Assembly (NCBI RefSeq): GCF_022201045.2
Contig: NC_068563.1
Coordinates: 26,571,001-26,635,000, forward strand
DNA from: Citrus sinensis
Taxonomy: Eukaryota; Streptophyta; Magnoliopsida; Sapindales; Rutaceae
Direction of reading: 5' to 3'
Length of the DNA stretch: 64,000 bases
The position numbers and the translations under genes were made by a program. Shown piece by piece: positions 11,384 to 21,792 of the stretch. Position 1 is the first letter of the stretch, and every line of letters starts with the position of its first letter. Under the pieces are notes generated by a model that was not told the origin of the DNA, ran no database searches, and saw nothing but the letters and a program-made list of their open reading frames with translations.

Positions 11384-12097
11384 GGGGCCTCTCCCCCCTA
11401 ATTTGATATCTCTGAATCCATTTTTGGGATCCATTTTCTGTAATTCCCTCTCCATCTTGTATTTTCTTCGTATTTTAATAAATTTCCATTTTGCCCCTAG
11501 TTCAATTATGAGTGGCTAATTTTCTTTCAAGCTTGGGTTGAAGGTGAAGTCTCAACATGTGTCATGGGCTTAATTTGATAAATTTATTTTCTCTTCCCCT
11601 CTAGTTTTTGTGGATGTTTTGACTTCTCGTCGACAAATAATACTAATCTTGTCTAGTACCGCCTTGGTTACACCGGCCCTCTAGTACAAGGTTATTATTA
11701 TTTGGCACGATAAGCCCTTAGCACCATATTGATTAGAGCGTGGTTCATGAGGTGTGGATTCCCCCCTCATGATTTAATTGGCATTAATACAGATTATTTA
11801 GCCCATGATGCATGTTGATACGGATCCAGATACCCAAGTACGTCAATTTAATAGATTTTCTCTTCAATTTATTCTCTCTATTGCAATTCCAATTTTAGAA
11901 TTTATTCTCGCCATTTTAATTTAATTATTAGCATATTCCAAATCATTTCCACCATAAATCCAACTACCCATTTACAAAATTAATTCTATATATAATTAAA
12001 ATCCACCTCCTCGTGGGATCGACACTCGTCACCATTAGTCTATACTACAATAGATTCGTGCGCTTGCGAGTACATTAAAATTTGCACAACAAGTTTT

Positions 12098-12115
12098 TGG
12101 CGCCGTTGCCGGGGA
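12098..12115 (+). promoter_or_regulatory. Primer-binding site (tRNA-Asp type)
   Basis: TGGCGCCGTTGCCGGGGA lies six bases after the 5' LTR end. It has the form of the tRNA-Asp-complementary PBS used by Athila/Tat elements. Reverse transcription would start here. Confidence 0.85.
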
Positions 12116-12122
12116 GGTAAGT
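12116..12122 (+). promoter_or_regulatory. Strong 5' splice donor just after the PBS
   Basis: GAG|GTAAGT is a consensus plant donor. It starts at the last base of the PBS region and lies ahead of gag, the place of the major splice donor in retroviruses. It could feed spliced messages for the ORFs downstream of pol. Candidate acceptors exist (for example TGTGCTTTAG ending at 18263). Use of the donor is inference. Confidence 0.45.
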
Positions 12123-12439
12123 AATTTTAATTCATAGAATTAATTTTTGTGAATAATTTCTTTTAATTGTTTTCGTGTAATTTTTTTTATTAAAAAAAAA
12201 AAGAAAAAAAAGTGAATTTACATTTTGAGCTAAGAATTTTATTTATTTATTTTCTCTCTTCTTTAAAATTCTGTAATTTAATTTTGAATTTATTTTTCTT
12301 TTTAATTTTTTTTATCTTATTAATTTATTTTTATTTAATTTATTTCACGTATTTGTTTTTGTGTATTTTTATAGAAAGGTTGTAATAGCGCAATAAGGTT
12401 AGTATCGTAATTTCTCCCTCTTCTTTATTTTTATTTGTT

Positions 12440-15400
12440 TTGTTCCCATCTCTATTTTTATTTTATTTGTTTTGCATGCATGGTCGTAGGTCATTATTAC
12501 CTAATCTTGAACCTATAGACCTTGAATTAGAAAAAACACTTCGCACACACAAACAAATTAAAAATAAAATGGATTTACAAGCACCACAGGAGAGGCCATT
12601 TAAGTACTATTTTAGTCCCTTAGCTAATTTGAGCACATCATGCATAAGATACCCAAATGTAGCTGCTAGGAGTTTTGAACTAAAACCTAGTGTGCTAAAT
12701 TGTCTCCCCACATTCTATGGCCTAGAAAATGAGGACCCATATAATCATTTGAATGATTTTCATGCAATTTGTCAAACATTTAAATATGAGAATTTTTCAG
12801 ATGATGATGTTAAACTCAGATTATTCCCATTTTCTATAAAAGATAGAGTTCGTTCATGGCTTAATACATTGCCTGCTAATAGCATTGCATCATGGGAACA
12901 AATGGTTACAAAATTTTTGAATAAATATTTCCCAGTGCATAAAACCAATGCTATTCGCAGGGAAATCTCGGAGTTTACCCAGAGAGAGGACGAGCAATTT
13001 TTTGAGACATGGGAGCGATTCAATGGGCTACTCTTGAAGTGTCCACATCATGGGTACGAGAAATGGCACCAATGCCAATACTTTTTGGAGGGATTATTGC
13101 CGAATGTGCAAGAATGGCTAATGGCAACAAGTGGAGGAGAGCTAATGTCAAAAAGTGCATCAGAGATTTGGGAATTCTTCCAGCGACAAGCGGATAATTC
13201 CCAACAACGGAGTCGATCACTCATGAATACTAGAAGAATTAAGGGAGTAAATGAGGTTCACATTGGCGAATCAAGTTCAGAAATTAAAGAAGTCAAAGCG
13301 ATAATTGAAGGTCTCTCTCGACAAATAGCATCATTATCGACTTCTAAATCAACAGAGCCACATGACCATGACTCATACTCAGATCAAGCCAATGCCATAG
13401 GTGTAATGAGAAAACCATCGAATTACAACCCATACTCTAACACATATAACCCTGGATGGAGAGACCACCCCAATTTTTCATGGTCTCAAGGATTCCAACA
13501 GAACGGACCAGCAGCTCCAGCTCCACCAATTCCACAAAATCCTCAAGCCTCTCAGCCACCATTTAGACCATACAATCAAAACCAGAACCACTCTCAACCT
13601 AGACCATGGGAGGATACATTCCAGAATTTCAGGAATGTTACTCACTCCACGATTGAGCAACAGAACCGCACCATTGATGGACTACGAAATGAGTTGAGAG
13701 CAGGCTTCAACTCACAAGCTCAATCGGTTTCAAGCCTCGAGAAGATGGTGGGACAACTTGCTTCTTCAGTTCAGACCTTGGCAATGACCGTTGAGAAAGG
13801 CAAATTTCCAAGTCAACCAGTGCCTAATCCTAAAGGAGTACATGAAGTAAGTACCAGTTCACCACAGCAGCATGGAGAGATCAAAGCAGTAATGACCTTA
13901 CGAAAAGGAAAGGAAGTCGACAACAAAGTGGAGATGCCGGTGACAAAAGAAAATCAAATTGTACCTGTGAATGTTGAGGACTCATCACCGGAGGAGAAAG
14001 AAGAAACTAACCCACGAGAATACGTTCCCAAAGCTCCATTTCCTCAAAGGTTAGCTAAAAGAAAGAAGGAAAAATCCACAGGTGAGATTCTTGAAATCTT
14101 CAAACAGGTAAGTGTTAACATCCCTTTACTTGATGCTATTAAACAAGTTTCATCTTATGCCAAGTTTCTTAAAGACCTTTGTATTAAAAAGAGAAATATG
14201 CATGTTCAAAAGAAGGCATTTTTAACAGAAAACGTTAGTTCTATACTCCAACATAAAATTCCTTTAAAATGCAAAGACCCAGGCTCCCCCACTATCTCAT
14301 GTAGTATAGGGAACCACACAATTGAGAATGCTTTGTTGGATTTAGGAGCTAATGTAAATTTGTTGCCTTATTCAGTATTTGTGAAACTTAGACTGGGAGA
14401 ATTACACCCTACTCCAGTGGTGTTACAGCTTGCAGATCGGTCCACGAAAATACCTCGTGGTATTGTGGAGGACGTGCTTATCCAGGTAGACAAGTTTTAT
14501 TTTCCTGTTGATTTTATTGTAATTGACACTCAACCAATACAGGATTCAAGGAAGCACATCCCCATTATTCTAGGCCGACCTTTCTTGGCAACTACGGATG
14601 CTCACATTCAATGCAGGACTGGAAATATGCAGTTGTCTTTCGGCAACATGACTATGGAACTGAACATCTTCAACATTGCCAAACAACCTCACAGTGCAGA
14701 TGATGGAATTGTTGATGTGGATTTAATTGAAGCATTAGTTGATGATACTTTTGTTCCAAACCTTAGTGATGATCCTTTACAAACATGTTTAACTCACTTT
14801 GGTTTTGATTTTGATATTGACAGATCGGTTGATGAGGTCAACGCCCTGCTTGACTCAGCACCATCTATGGACACTAATAAATGGAAGTCAAAAGTTGAAC
14901 AACTAGCACCATCAGAGAAGAAACTCATCCCATCATCAGAATCACCACCAAAACTCGAGCTCAAACCATTACCCAACACATTGGAATATGCATTTTTAGG
15001 AGAAGAAAGTACTCTACCGGTAATCATCTCAGCATCCCTCAATGACGAACAAAAAAGTAAGTTGTTGGATGTTTTGAAAGAGCACAAATGGGCATTAGGA
15101 TGGACCATAGCAGACATTAAAGGTATAAACCCAGTAGACTGCATGCATTACATTCACCTTGATGAAAATGCTAAAACTACTAGGGAGATGCAACGTCGGT
15201 TAAATCCTAACATGAAAGAAGTTGTTAGAACTGAAGTCCTTAAGCTATTAGATGCAGGTATCATTTATCCAATTTCTGATAGTTCATGGGTCAGTCCTGT
15301 GCAAGTTGTCCCCAAAAAGTCAGGAGTCACAGTAGTTACCAATGCTGATAATGAATTGATACCCACTAGAGTAACTACAGGATGGCGTGTTTGCATTGAT

Positions 15401-17857
15401 TATAGAAAGTTGAATTCTGTCACACGTAAAGACCATTTTCCTTTACCATTTATCGATCAAATGCTTGATAGATTAGCAGGCCATGAATTTTATTGCTTTC
15501 TAGATGGCTACTCAGGATATAATCAGATTCCCATAGCACCAAAAGATCAAGAGAAAACTACTTTCACTTGCCCTTTTGGCACATTTGCATATGGGAGAAT
15601 GCCATTTTGATTATTGAATGCACCTGCTACATTTCAACGATGCATGTTAAGCATTTTTTCTGATATGGTTGAACGATTCCTTGAAGTCTTTATGGATGAC
15701 TTTTCTATCTTTGGTGATTCGTTTGATCAATGTTTACATCATCTAACACTAGTTTTGCAGAGATGTATCGAGAAGAACTTGGTCTTAAATTGGGAGAAAT
15801 GTCATTTTATGGTAAAACAAGGTATTGTTCTCGGTCACATCATTTCGAGCAAAGGTATTGAGGTTGACAAAGCCAAGGTGGATCTCATTTCTAATCTTCC
15901 TCCACCCAAAACAGTCAGACAAGTAAGATCTTTCCTTAGGCATGCTGGTTTCTATAGACGTTTCATTAAAGATTTTAGCAAAGTTTCTAGACCCTTATGC
16001 AATTTACTTGCTAAGGATGTACCTTTTATCTTTAATGATTCATGTCTTATGGCGTTTGAAAAATTAAAACAGTTGTTGACATCATCACCCATCATTCAGG
16101 CCCCAAACTGGAGCTTACCATTTGAGCTAATGTGTGATGCATCTGATTATGCAGTAGGAGCAGTATTAGGACAAAGAGTTGATCGAATTCCCCATGTTAT
16201 TTATTATGCTAGTATGACATTAAATGATTCACAGTTGAACTATTCAACTACTGAAAAAGAAATGCTAGCAGTAGTATTTGCATTAGAGAAATTTCGATCT
16301 TATCTCATTGGTTGTAAAATAATCGTGTTCACAGATCATGCTGCTCTTAAATATCTTCTCATAAAGAAAGATGCAAAAGCCAGACTAATTCGTTGGGTGT
16401 TACTTTTGCAGGAGTTTGACTTGGAATTCAAAGATAAGAAAGTGACAGAAAATGTTGTGGCGGACCACCTCTCTCGTCTCCATTTTGACACAATTACAGA
16501 GCCATTAATATTGAATGAGTCATTTCCAGATGAACAATTAATGAATGTGGAAGTATTACCTTGGTATGCTGATATAGTTAATTATCTTGTTACAGGTAAA
16601 CTTCCAGAGCATTGGACCAAGCAAGACAAGGCTAAATTCTTTGCAGATATAAAGAATTTCTTTTGGGATGACCTGTATTTGTTCAAGTATTGTGCAGACC
16701 AAATTGTTAGACGATGTGTCCCAGAAAGTGAAATTCAAAATATCCTTTCATTCTGCCATGAACAAGCTTGTGGAGGCCATTTCAGTGCTAAGAAAACAGC
16801 GACTAAAGTTTTACAATGTGGTTTCTATTGGCCAACTATATTTCGAGATGCTTACACTTTCTGTTCTTCATGTGATAGGTGTCAACGAATGGGGAGCATT
16901 ATGCGAAGGAATATGATGCCACTAAATCCAATTTTAGTGGTTGAGATTTTTGACGTATGGGGTATCGACTTCATGGGACCATTTCCCCCTTCTTTTGGCC
17001 ATCAATACATATTGGTTGCTGTTGACTACGTATCAAAATGGGTAGAAGCAATTCCATGTAGGACCAATGATCACAAGGTGGTGATAGAATTTTTGAAAAG
17101 CAACATTGTCTCGCGCTTTGGATTCCCTCGAGCAATAATCAGTGATGGTGGTGCCCACTTTTGTAACAAAGCATTCAAAGCTCTTTTGACAAAGTATTCA
17201 ATCACACACAAAGTGGCGATCCCGTATCATCCGCAAACCAGTGGCCAAGTTGAGATCTCCAATCGAGAAATAAAGCACATATTAGAAAAAACGGTGAGGC
17301 CGGACAGAAAAGATTGGTCATTAAGACTTGATGATGCCTTATGGGCATATAGAACGGCTTTCAAGACCCCGATTGGGATGTCACCCTACAGGCTAGTGTA
17401 TGGAAAAGCTTGCCACCTACCTGTGGAACTCGAGCATCGTGCATATTGGGCCATCAAGAAATTCAATTTTGACATGCAGCAAGCCAGCTTAGAAAGAAGA
17501 TTACAGCTGGCAGAACTTGAAGAAATTCGCAATGATGCATACGAAAATGCCAAGATTTACAAGCAACGAATGAAAGTCTTCCATGATAAGCAAATTATGA
17601 GAAAATCGTTCACTCCAGGTCAGAAAGTGCTTTTGTTCAATTCTCGCTTGCACCTATTCCCAGGTAAGTTACGCTCTCGTTGGTCTGGTCCCTTTATTGT
17701 TCATACTGTTTTTCCACATGGGGCAATTGAAATTAAGGACCCAAAGAACGGTGTCACGTTTAAAGTTAATGGTCAAAGATTAAAGCCATATCTAGAATAC
17801 CAACCACGTGGAGAAGACACCGAAATAAATTTGAGTGACCCACCAGATTTGAATTGA
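12440..17857 (+). pseudogene. Athila-like gag-pol polyprotein, one in-frame stop
   Basis: One frame of 1805 codons, broken by a single TGA at 15608-15610. The true start is probably the second Met (12476) or the Met at 12569; the first residues are hydrophobic leader-like. Domains in order: Gag (about residues 110-230, WLNTLPANSIASWEQM), a disordered Pro/Gln linker, aspartic protease with the Athila-style DLGA active site (about 633), reverse transcriptase with FLDGYSGY and the FMDD box (about 934-1090), RNase H ([11 protein letters not shown], about 1232), integrase HHCC finger (about 1439-1484) and a DDE core ([24 protein letters not shown]). There is no chromodomain. The stop lies in RT between the MPF motif and LNAPATF, where the family has an uninterrupted glycine position. 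The frame is otherwise intact, which means the break is recent. Confidence 0.92.
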
Positions 17858-17984
17858 TTTTTTTTCTTTCTTTTCGTTGATTTGATTTTGTTTTCTTTCT
17901 TTATATTATTCTTTTGCTAATTGAAATTGTTTTTGCATAAGTGTGTTTATTTTACCATTAAGTTTTCTCTTATCATTTTTAATC
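17858..17984 (+). other. T-rich spacer between pol and the accessory ORFs
   Basis: Pyrimidine-rich DNA that could serve as a polypyrimidine tract for splice acceptors. An upstream in-frame GTG at 17943 would extend the next ORF by 14 hydrophobic residues, but the first ATG is at 17985. Confidence 0.4.
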
Positions 17985-18218
17985 ATGAGTCTCATACTTA
18001 GACCGTTCCTCCTGAACATTCTTAAACCACTTCAACGTGTCAAAACTCATCTCAAAAGGCAGATTCAATTTTGTAAAACACAACGCATTTGGGCTCTACA
18101 ACCACCAGAGTTAGTAGCCTATGTTGAGGGTTTAGAACGCCAACTCAGAGACATTGAGAGAAGTGTTTACGACATCCAGTTGGAGCTTGAGGTAAATTCA
18201 ATAAGAGGACGATTTTAA
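17985..18218 (+). CDS. Small hydrophobic/basic accessory ORF of the retrotransposon
   Basis: I do not recognise this 77-residue protein. It starts with a hydrophobic stretch (MSLILRPFLLNIL) and has a basic segment (RVKTHLKRQ). The second half looks able to form an amphipathic helix or coiled coil (LVAYVEGLERQLRDIERSVY). It lies 127 bp after the polyprotein stop, at the place of the env-like ORF in Athila elements, but it is far shorter than those. It is the first of three ORFs between pol and the 3' LTR. It could be a remnant of an env-like membrane protein or a distinct small membrane-associated protein. Start chosen at the first ATG. Confidence 0.45.
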   Translation: MSLILRPFLLNILKPLQRVKTHLKRQIQFCKTQRIWALQPPELVAYVEGLERQLRDIERSVYDIQLELEVNSIRGRF

Positions 18219-18260
18219 TTTTCTTTGTGTGTTTTAATTTGTTTTTCTATTTGTGTGCTT

Positions 18261-18263
18261 TAG
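18261..18263 (+). promoter_or_regulatory. Candidate splice acceptor upstream of the Cys-rich ORF
   Basis: A T-rich tract (TTTTTCTATTTGTGTGCTTTAG) ends in TAG at 18261-18263, 97 bp before the ATG at 18360. Joined to the donor at 12116, it would give a message with the Cys-rich ORF first. This is inference from consensus only. Confidence 0.3.
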
Positions 18264-18359
18264 TTTGTTACCCCGGTGAAGTGGCGGATAACGGTACTCC
18301 GTGACAATCAAGTCGGTTACTTCAGTTTCCCATAATAACTGATATTCTGAGGCGAAGGT

Positions 18360-18917
18360 ATGGACAGAAACGAGATTCTAGCGAAACTTCACAAGCGATT
18401 CCCTTCACTTCCTCAGAATGCCCTCCTTACAATCTATAAAGCTCGGTCCGAACGCATGCGATTACTCATGAGGAATAACATACCTGCTGACATCCGTTGG
18501 TTAATCGAGGCTAAAGTACGATCGGCAGGTGAGTTACCTCCAAAATTTATTGCATACATGCCTGGTTGTGGTAAAGGAAATTATGCAAGAAAACGACGAG
18601 CTCGAAGAATTTCTGTTGCTTGTCATAAGTGTGCCAGAATGAGTTGCAATAAAAACCCATGTTCTTTAGGAATGATGTCTGATAACAGGGAAGATAAGAT
18701 TCAATTCATTAGGGATGGCTTGAATAAGGAGTCATTGGATGATATCCTTTTGTCTCTTGAAACGCATCCCAGTGGATATGTGCAAGGAGCGATTCTCCAG
18801 TTATGGCAATTATTCCAGAAAGAGCATGCACGATATAGTCTCGGGAATCTGACTATAAACGACCCTGTTTGCCAGTTTATAAGAAAACTGGATAGGAAGC
18901 CTATCCTCGACCCATAG
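18360..18917 (+). CDS. Carlavirus NABP-like cysteine-rich protein in the retrotransposon
   Basis: 185 residues. The middle (about residues 75-125) has an arginine-rich block, YARKRRARR, followed by a zinc-finger-like C-x2-C-x4-C-x4-C cluster (CHKCARMSCNKNPC) and a conserved-looking tail, DKIQFIRDGL. Carlavirus nucleic-acid-binding proteins share this order: a basic YARKRRA-type nuclear-localisation motif, a C-x2-C…C-x4-C finger, then a hydrophobic FI-x2-G segment. Several of those proteins suppress RNA silencing or act in the nucleus. The first C-C spacing is shorter here than in the virus family. The flanks (an N-terminal helical region and ~60 C-terminal residues) have no match I know. The frame stops at TAG 18915-18917, and the same frame then stays open for 22 more codons to TAA at 18984-18986, so the ORF may be prematurely stopped. 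The homology is by eye and needs a profile search. Confidence 0.55.
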   Translation: MDRNEILAKLHKRFPSLPQNALLTIYKARSERMRLLMRNNIPADIRWLIEAKVRSAGELPPKFIAYMPGCGKGNYARKRRARRISVACHKCARMSCNKNPCSLGMMSDNREDKIQFIRDGLNKESLDDILLSLETHPSGYVQGAILQLWQLFQKEHARYSLGNLTINDPVCQFIRKLDRKPILDP

Positions 18918-18981
18918 AGGGCGTTCAAGCCGTTTCTGGACGTAAAATCAGAGGAAGATGTGAGCCACAGTCGCAACTACC

Positions 18982-18989
18982 TGTAAATA
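18982..18989 (+). promoter_or_regulatory. UGUAAAUA motif at the end of the Cys-rich reading frame
   Basis: TGTAAATA includes the TAA that ends the frame of the Cys-rich ORF. It matches the Pumilio-binding consensus UGUANAUA and also resembles plant far-upstream poly(A) motifs. An identical copy ends the LOG-like frame at 19903-19910. Confidence 0.35.
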
Positions 18990-19237
18990 TCCTTTTACTT
19001 TATTGTTATTTTATTTCACTATTGTCTTATTGTTTGCATTATTGTCTTTAATAATTTTATTACTGTTTGCTTTTTCCTTTTTACTGTTTTCTTTTTGACT
19101 TGCGAGCCACGTGCTTTACGCGTTATTTGACACTGATATATTATCTCATACACAACCATGACCCACTATCACCAAGACTCTTAAATGTGATTTCTTTTTT
19201 GTCAAGCACTCACAAATTGTTTTCGAGAAGTATCACA

Positions 19238-19907
19238 ATGGCAGCTACTCCCAATAGACAATTCAAGAACATTTGTGTACTTTCTGGATTTACCTATGGC
19301 AAACATAAAGAGTTCATTGAGGCAGCTATAGATCTTGGTCGAAGCATAGCAGCAAGAAAATTACACTTGGTGTATGGAGGAGGTAACCGAGGGTTATCAA
19401 AAATGGTCTCAGAAGCAGCTTTTATCAGAGGAAGTCAAGTGTTAGGCATCATCCCAAGAGCCCTAAAACCTTTGGGCAGTTCGTCTGACTCATCAACTGG
19501 AGAAGAGTTAGTCGTCTCAGGTATGCAAGAAAGAATAACTGAAATGCTTAATCATGCTGATGCTTTTATTTTCCTTCCAGGAGATCTTGCAACACTAGAG
19601 GCACTTATCACACTAGCATCTTGGGCCCATCTGCACATCCACCAAAAACCCATCGGTTTGTTAAATGTCAATAACTTTTATGATGGCTTTATCGCATTTC
19701 TTAACCATGCAATAAAAAACTATTTCATTCCTTCTAATGTAAAAAAAACTTTTTATTTGTGCTCACACTGCTAATGAGCTACTTGATATGTTACAAGCTT
19801 ATCGACCGGAGCCAGACCCCTGGACCTTTGTGTTGGAGCGTCCAAATAATGATGGTAACAGTAGCCGCAGTAAGAAGTACAAATTAGATTTAACTCTCCG
19901 CCTGTAA
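19238..19907 (+). pseudogene. LONELY-GUY-like protein carried by the retrotransposon, frameshifted
   Basis: Intronless LOG/lysine-decarboxylase-fold protein. LOG enzymes release active cytokinin from riboside monophosphates. The sequence shows ICVLSGF near the N terminus, the nucleotide-binding VYGGGNRGLSKMVSEA, VLGIIPRAL, MQERITEML with the conserved Arg, and the segment LPGDLATLEALITLASWA followed by KPIGLLNVNNFYDG. In active LOGs the motif is PGGxGTxxE. Here it is PGDLATLEA, so two glycines and the final catalytic Glu are replaced, and classical activity is doubtful. The ATG at 19238 starts the conserved part. The frame stops at 19772-19774 because of an eight-A run (19741-19748). The neighbouring frame continues with a LOG-like C terminus (TANELLDMLQAY) to TAA 19905-19907. 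Plant LOG genes have introns, so an RNA-level capture is likely. Confidence 0.8.
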
Positions 19908-19910
19908 ATA
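19903..19910 (+). promoter_or_regulatory. UGUAAAUA motif at the end of the LOG-like frame
   Basis: Second copy of TGTAAATA. Its TAA is the stop of the unshifted LOG-like frame, exactly as at 18982. A shared 3' processing or RNA-binding signal for the two accessory messages is possible. Confidence 0.35.
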
Positions 19911-21792
19911 TTTTCTTCTGTGTTGCACCACCCAGGTGATGTCTTCTAAACTCTACTTCTTTCATTTCAAACATTGCGGACAATGTTTCGTTCTGGTTGG
20001 GGGGAGGAAATAGTCGACAATTGTGAAATTTTGGTTAAGTTTTTACTAATTTTTTGTTGTAGAAACTAACTGTCGCTAACTTTTTGTGTTGAAGATGGCT
20101 GAATATGGAGTGTAGTGACTCTAGAAACGCATTTTCATCGTTTATAAAAAAAAAAGAAAAAAAAATTCAGACATTTTCTTTTTTCTTTATTATGTGTTTA
20201 TGTTTATTTTTCTTCTTTTTAATTTCTCCTCTATAAATATACATTTTCCAACTTTTGAGTCGAAGATGGCTGAATATGAAGTGTAGTTCCTCTAGAAACG
20301 CATCTTCTTTAAAAAAAAAAAATCATTTTCGTTTTCTATCATTTTACGTGTAACTTTTCTAACTAGTTTTTATGCATCATTTTCACATTTCTGCATGCAT
20401 ATTTTCCTTTCATGTTTAGAATAGGTTGGGGGGTAGAATGATGTTTAAAAAAAAATGTGTGATTTGTTTTAACATTGGATGACATGATTAATTTCAAATT
20501 TTAGTATTTGTATTATCTTTGGTCTTAAGTGATGTTACGCTATGTTTGCTACTTTACATGTTGATGTCGGAGACAAATGTGAGTTGCTTGAAGGAATGAA
20601 CATGTCATAATAAGTACCAAGTGAGTTTTTGAGCCTATTATTTTTCTTGGAGAATAACCCTTTTGCCCACTCTTTATACAGCTTAGCAGTTTATTATTTT
20701 ACACACGATCTCTAAATTACTTTTGAGTTAACCCTTAAAAAAAATTGTAAAATAAAAAAAAAAGAAAAAAGAGTGTGTTGCTACATTTGGAGGCCCATCT
20801 AACTAGTAGATATGGAAGATTATTTAGAGCCCTAAAAGACGATGGAAAGGCCATCTTTGATCCGTTTGAGCCTTTCTAGTCATCCCTTTTATCAAATATC
20901 CATAGTTAACCCTTTTGAGCCTTTAAAAAAAAAAAAAAACCTTTTTCTTTGTCAACTTATCATCTTGACCCACTCCGATTTGGAGTATTACCCAATGTCT
21001 TATAAGTTCCATCACCTATATATGTTTGAAAAAATGTAAATAATTATGTTGTTCAGTAAAGTTATGCAAAAAAAAAAAAAAAACAAACAAAACAAAAGTT
21101 GTTGTTTCAAAAGAAAAAAAAATAAAAATAATAGGTGAAATCCACCTTGCAACTTCCAAAAAAAAATCTCTGCATTTTTCTCAAACATACACTTTGTTTT
21201 CCTTATTTTCCTTCTTTGTTAGCCATGTCCCTAGCCTACGTTACGTCCTAATAAAAGTCCTTCTTGATTTTAGGGAATTATAGTTTGAAGTAGAAGCTAG
21301 TTATATGGGCTAAAAAGATGTCGTGATGCATAATAATAAAAAAGAGATAAATAAATTGGGTTGACTAACATTTTTGTTTGACTTGAGATCGTATTATTTC
21401 TAAGCTGAGGGCATATTTATTTCATCTTGGTGAGAGCATGTGATATCACTTCTTTATTATTTTCTTGCTCAATTACCATTCATTGGAGTGACTATTTTTA
21501 TTGGTTTTAATTTCTTTGTGAGAGTGTTACTACTTCCAGTGAGATTTTGGGGTTTGACATGTCATTCTTGAAAGTAGCTATGACAAAGTCTGCTGGGCTG
21601 ATTCATGTGGATGGTTGATGTGGGTGTGATGTTGCTTTAGACTGGAGATAATGCTTATACTTTTATTTGATTGCTATCATTAATTTGACGGAATAAATAC
21701 GAATGTTTCTATTAAAAAAAAACAATATTTTGAATTTGAATTTTGTTTTCGCTTTATTTGCTAGGGACTAGCAATAAGCTGGTTGGGGGGTG
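19908..21792 (+). other. 3' untranslated region of the retrotransposon with repeats and G-rich tracts
   Basis: No reading frame was recognised. Two G-rich tracts (GGTTGGGGGG near 19998 and 20424) resemble the polypurine tract at 21781. A block with GAAGATGGCTGAATATG…CTCTAGAAACGCAT occurs twice (about 20091-20140 and 20264-20310). Several poly-A runs alternate with gene-free DNA up to the 3' LTR. Confidence 0.6.
21781..21792 (+). promoter_or_regulatory. Polypurine tract
   Basis: GGTTGGGGGGTG abuts the 3' LTR start TGTTGAG. It would prime plus-strand DNA synthesis. Confidence 0.75.

Larger units (their letters stand above)
10731..12091 (+). repeat. 5' LTR of the Athila-like retrotransposon
   Basis: This 1361-bp LTR starts TGTTGAG and ends CACAACA. 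It is the same length as the 3' LTR and differs from it at five positions that I could find. U3 holds repeated TGACGTGGC sites and a TATA box (CTATAAAAAG, 11374-11383). An AATAAA lies at 11478-11483, so R is about 11405-11500 and the rest is U5. Short frames inside it occur in both LTRs and have no protein character. Confidence 0.95.
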
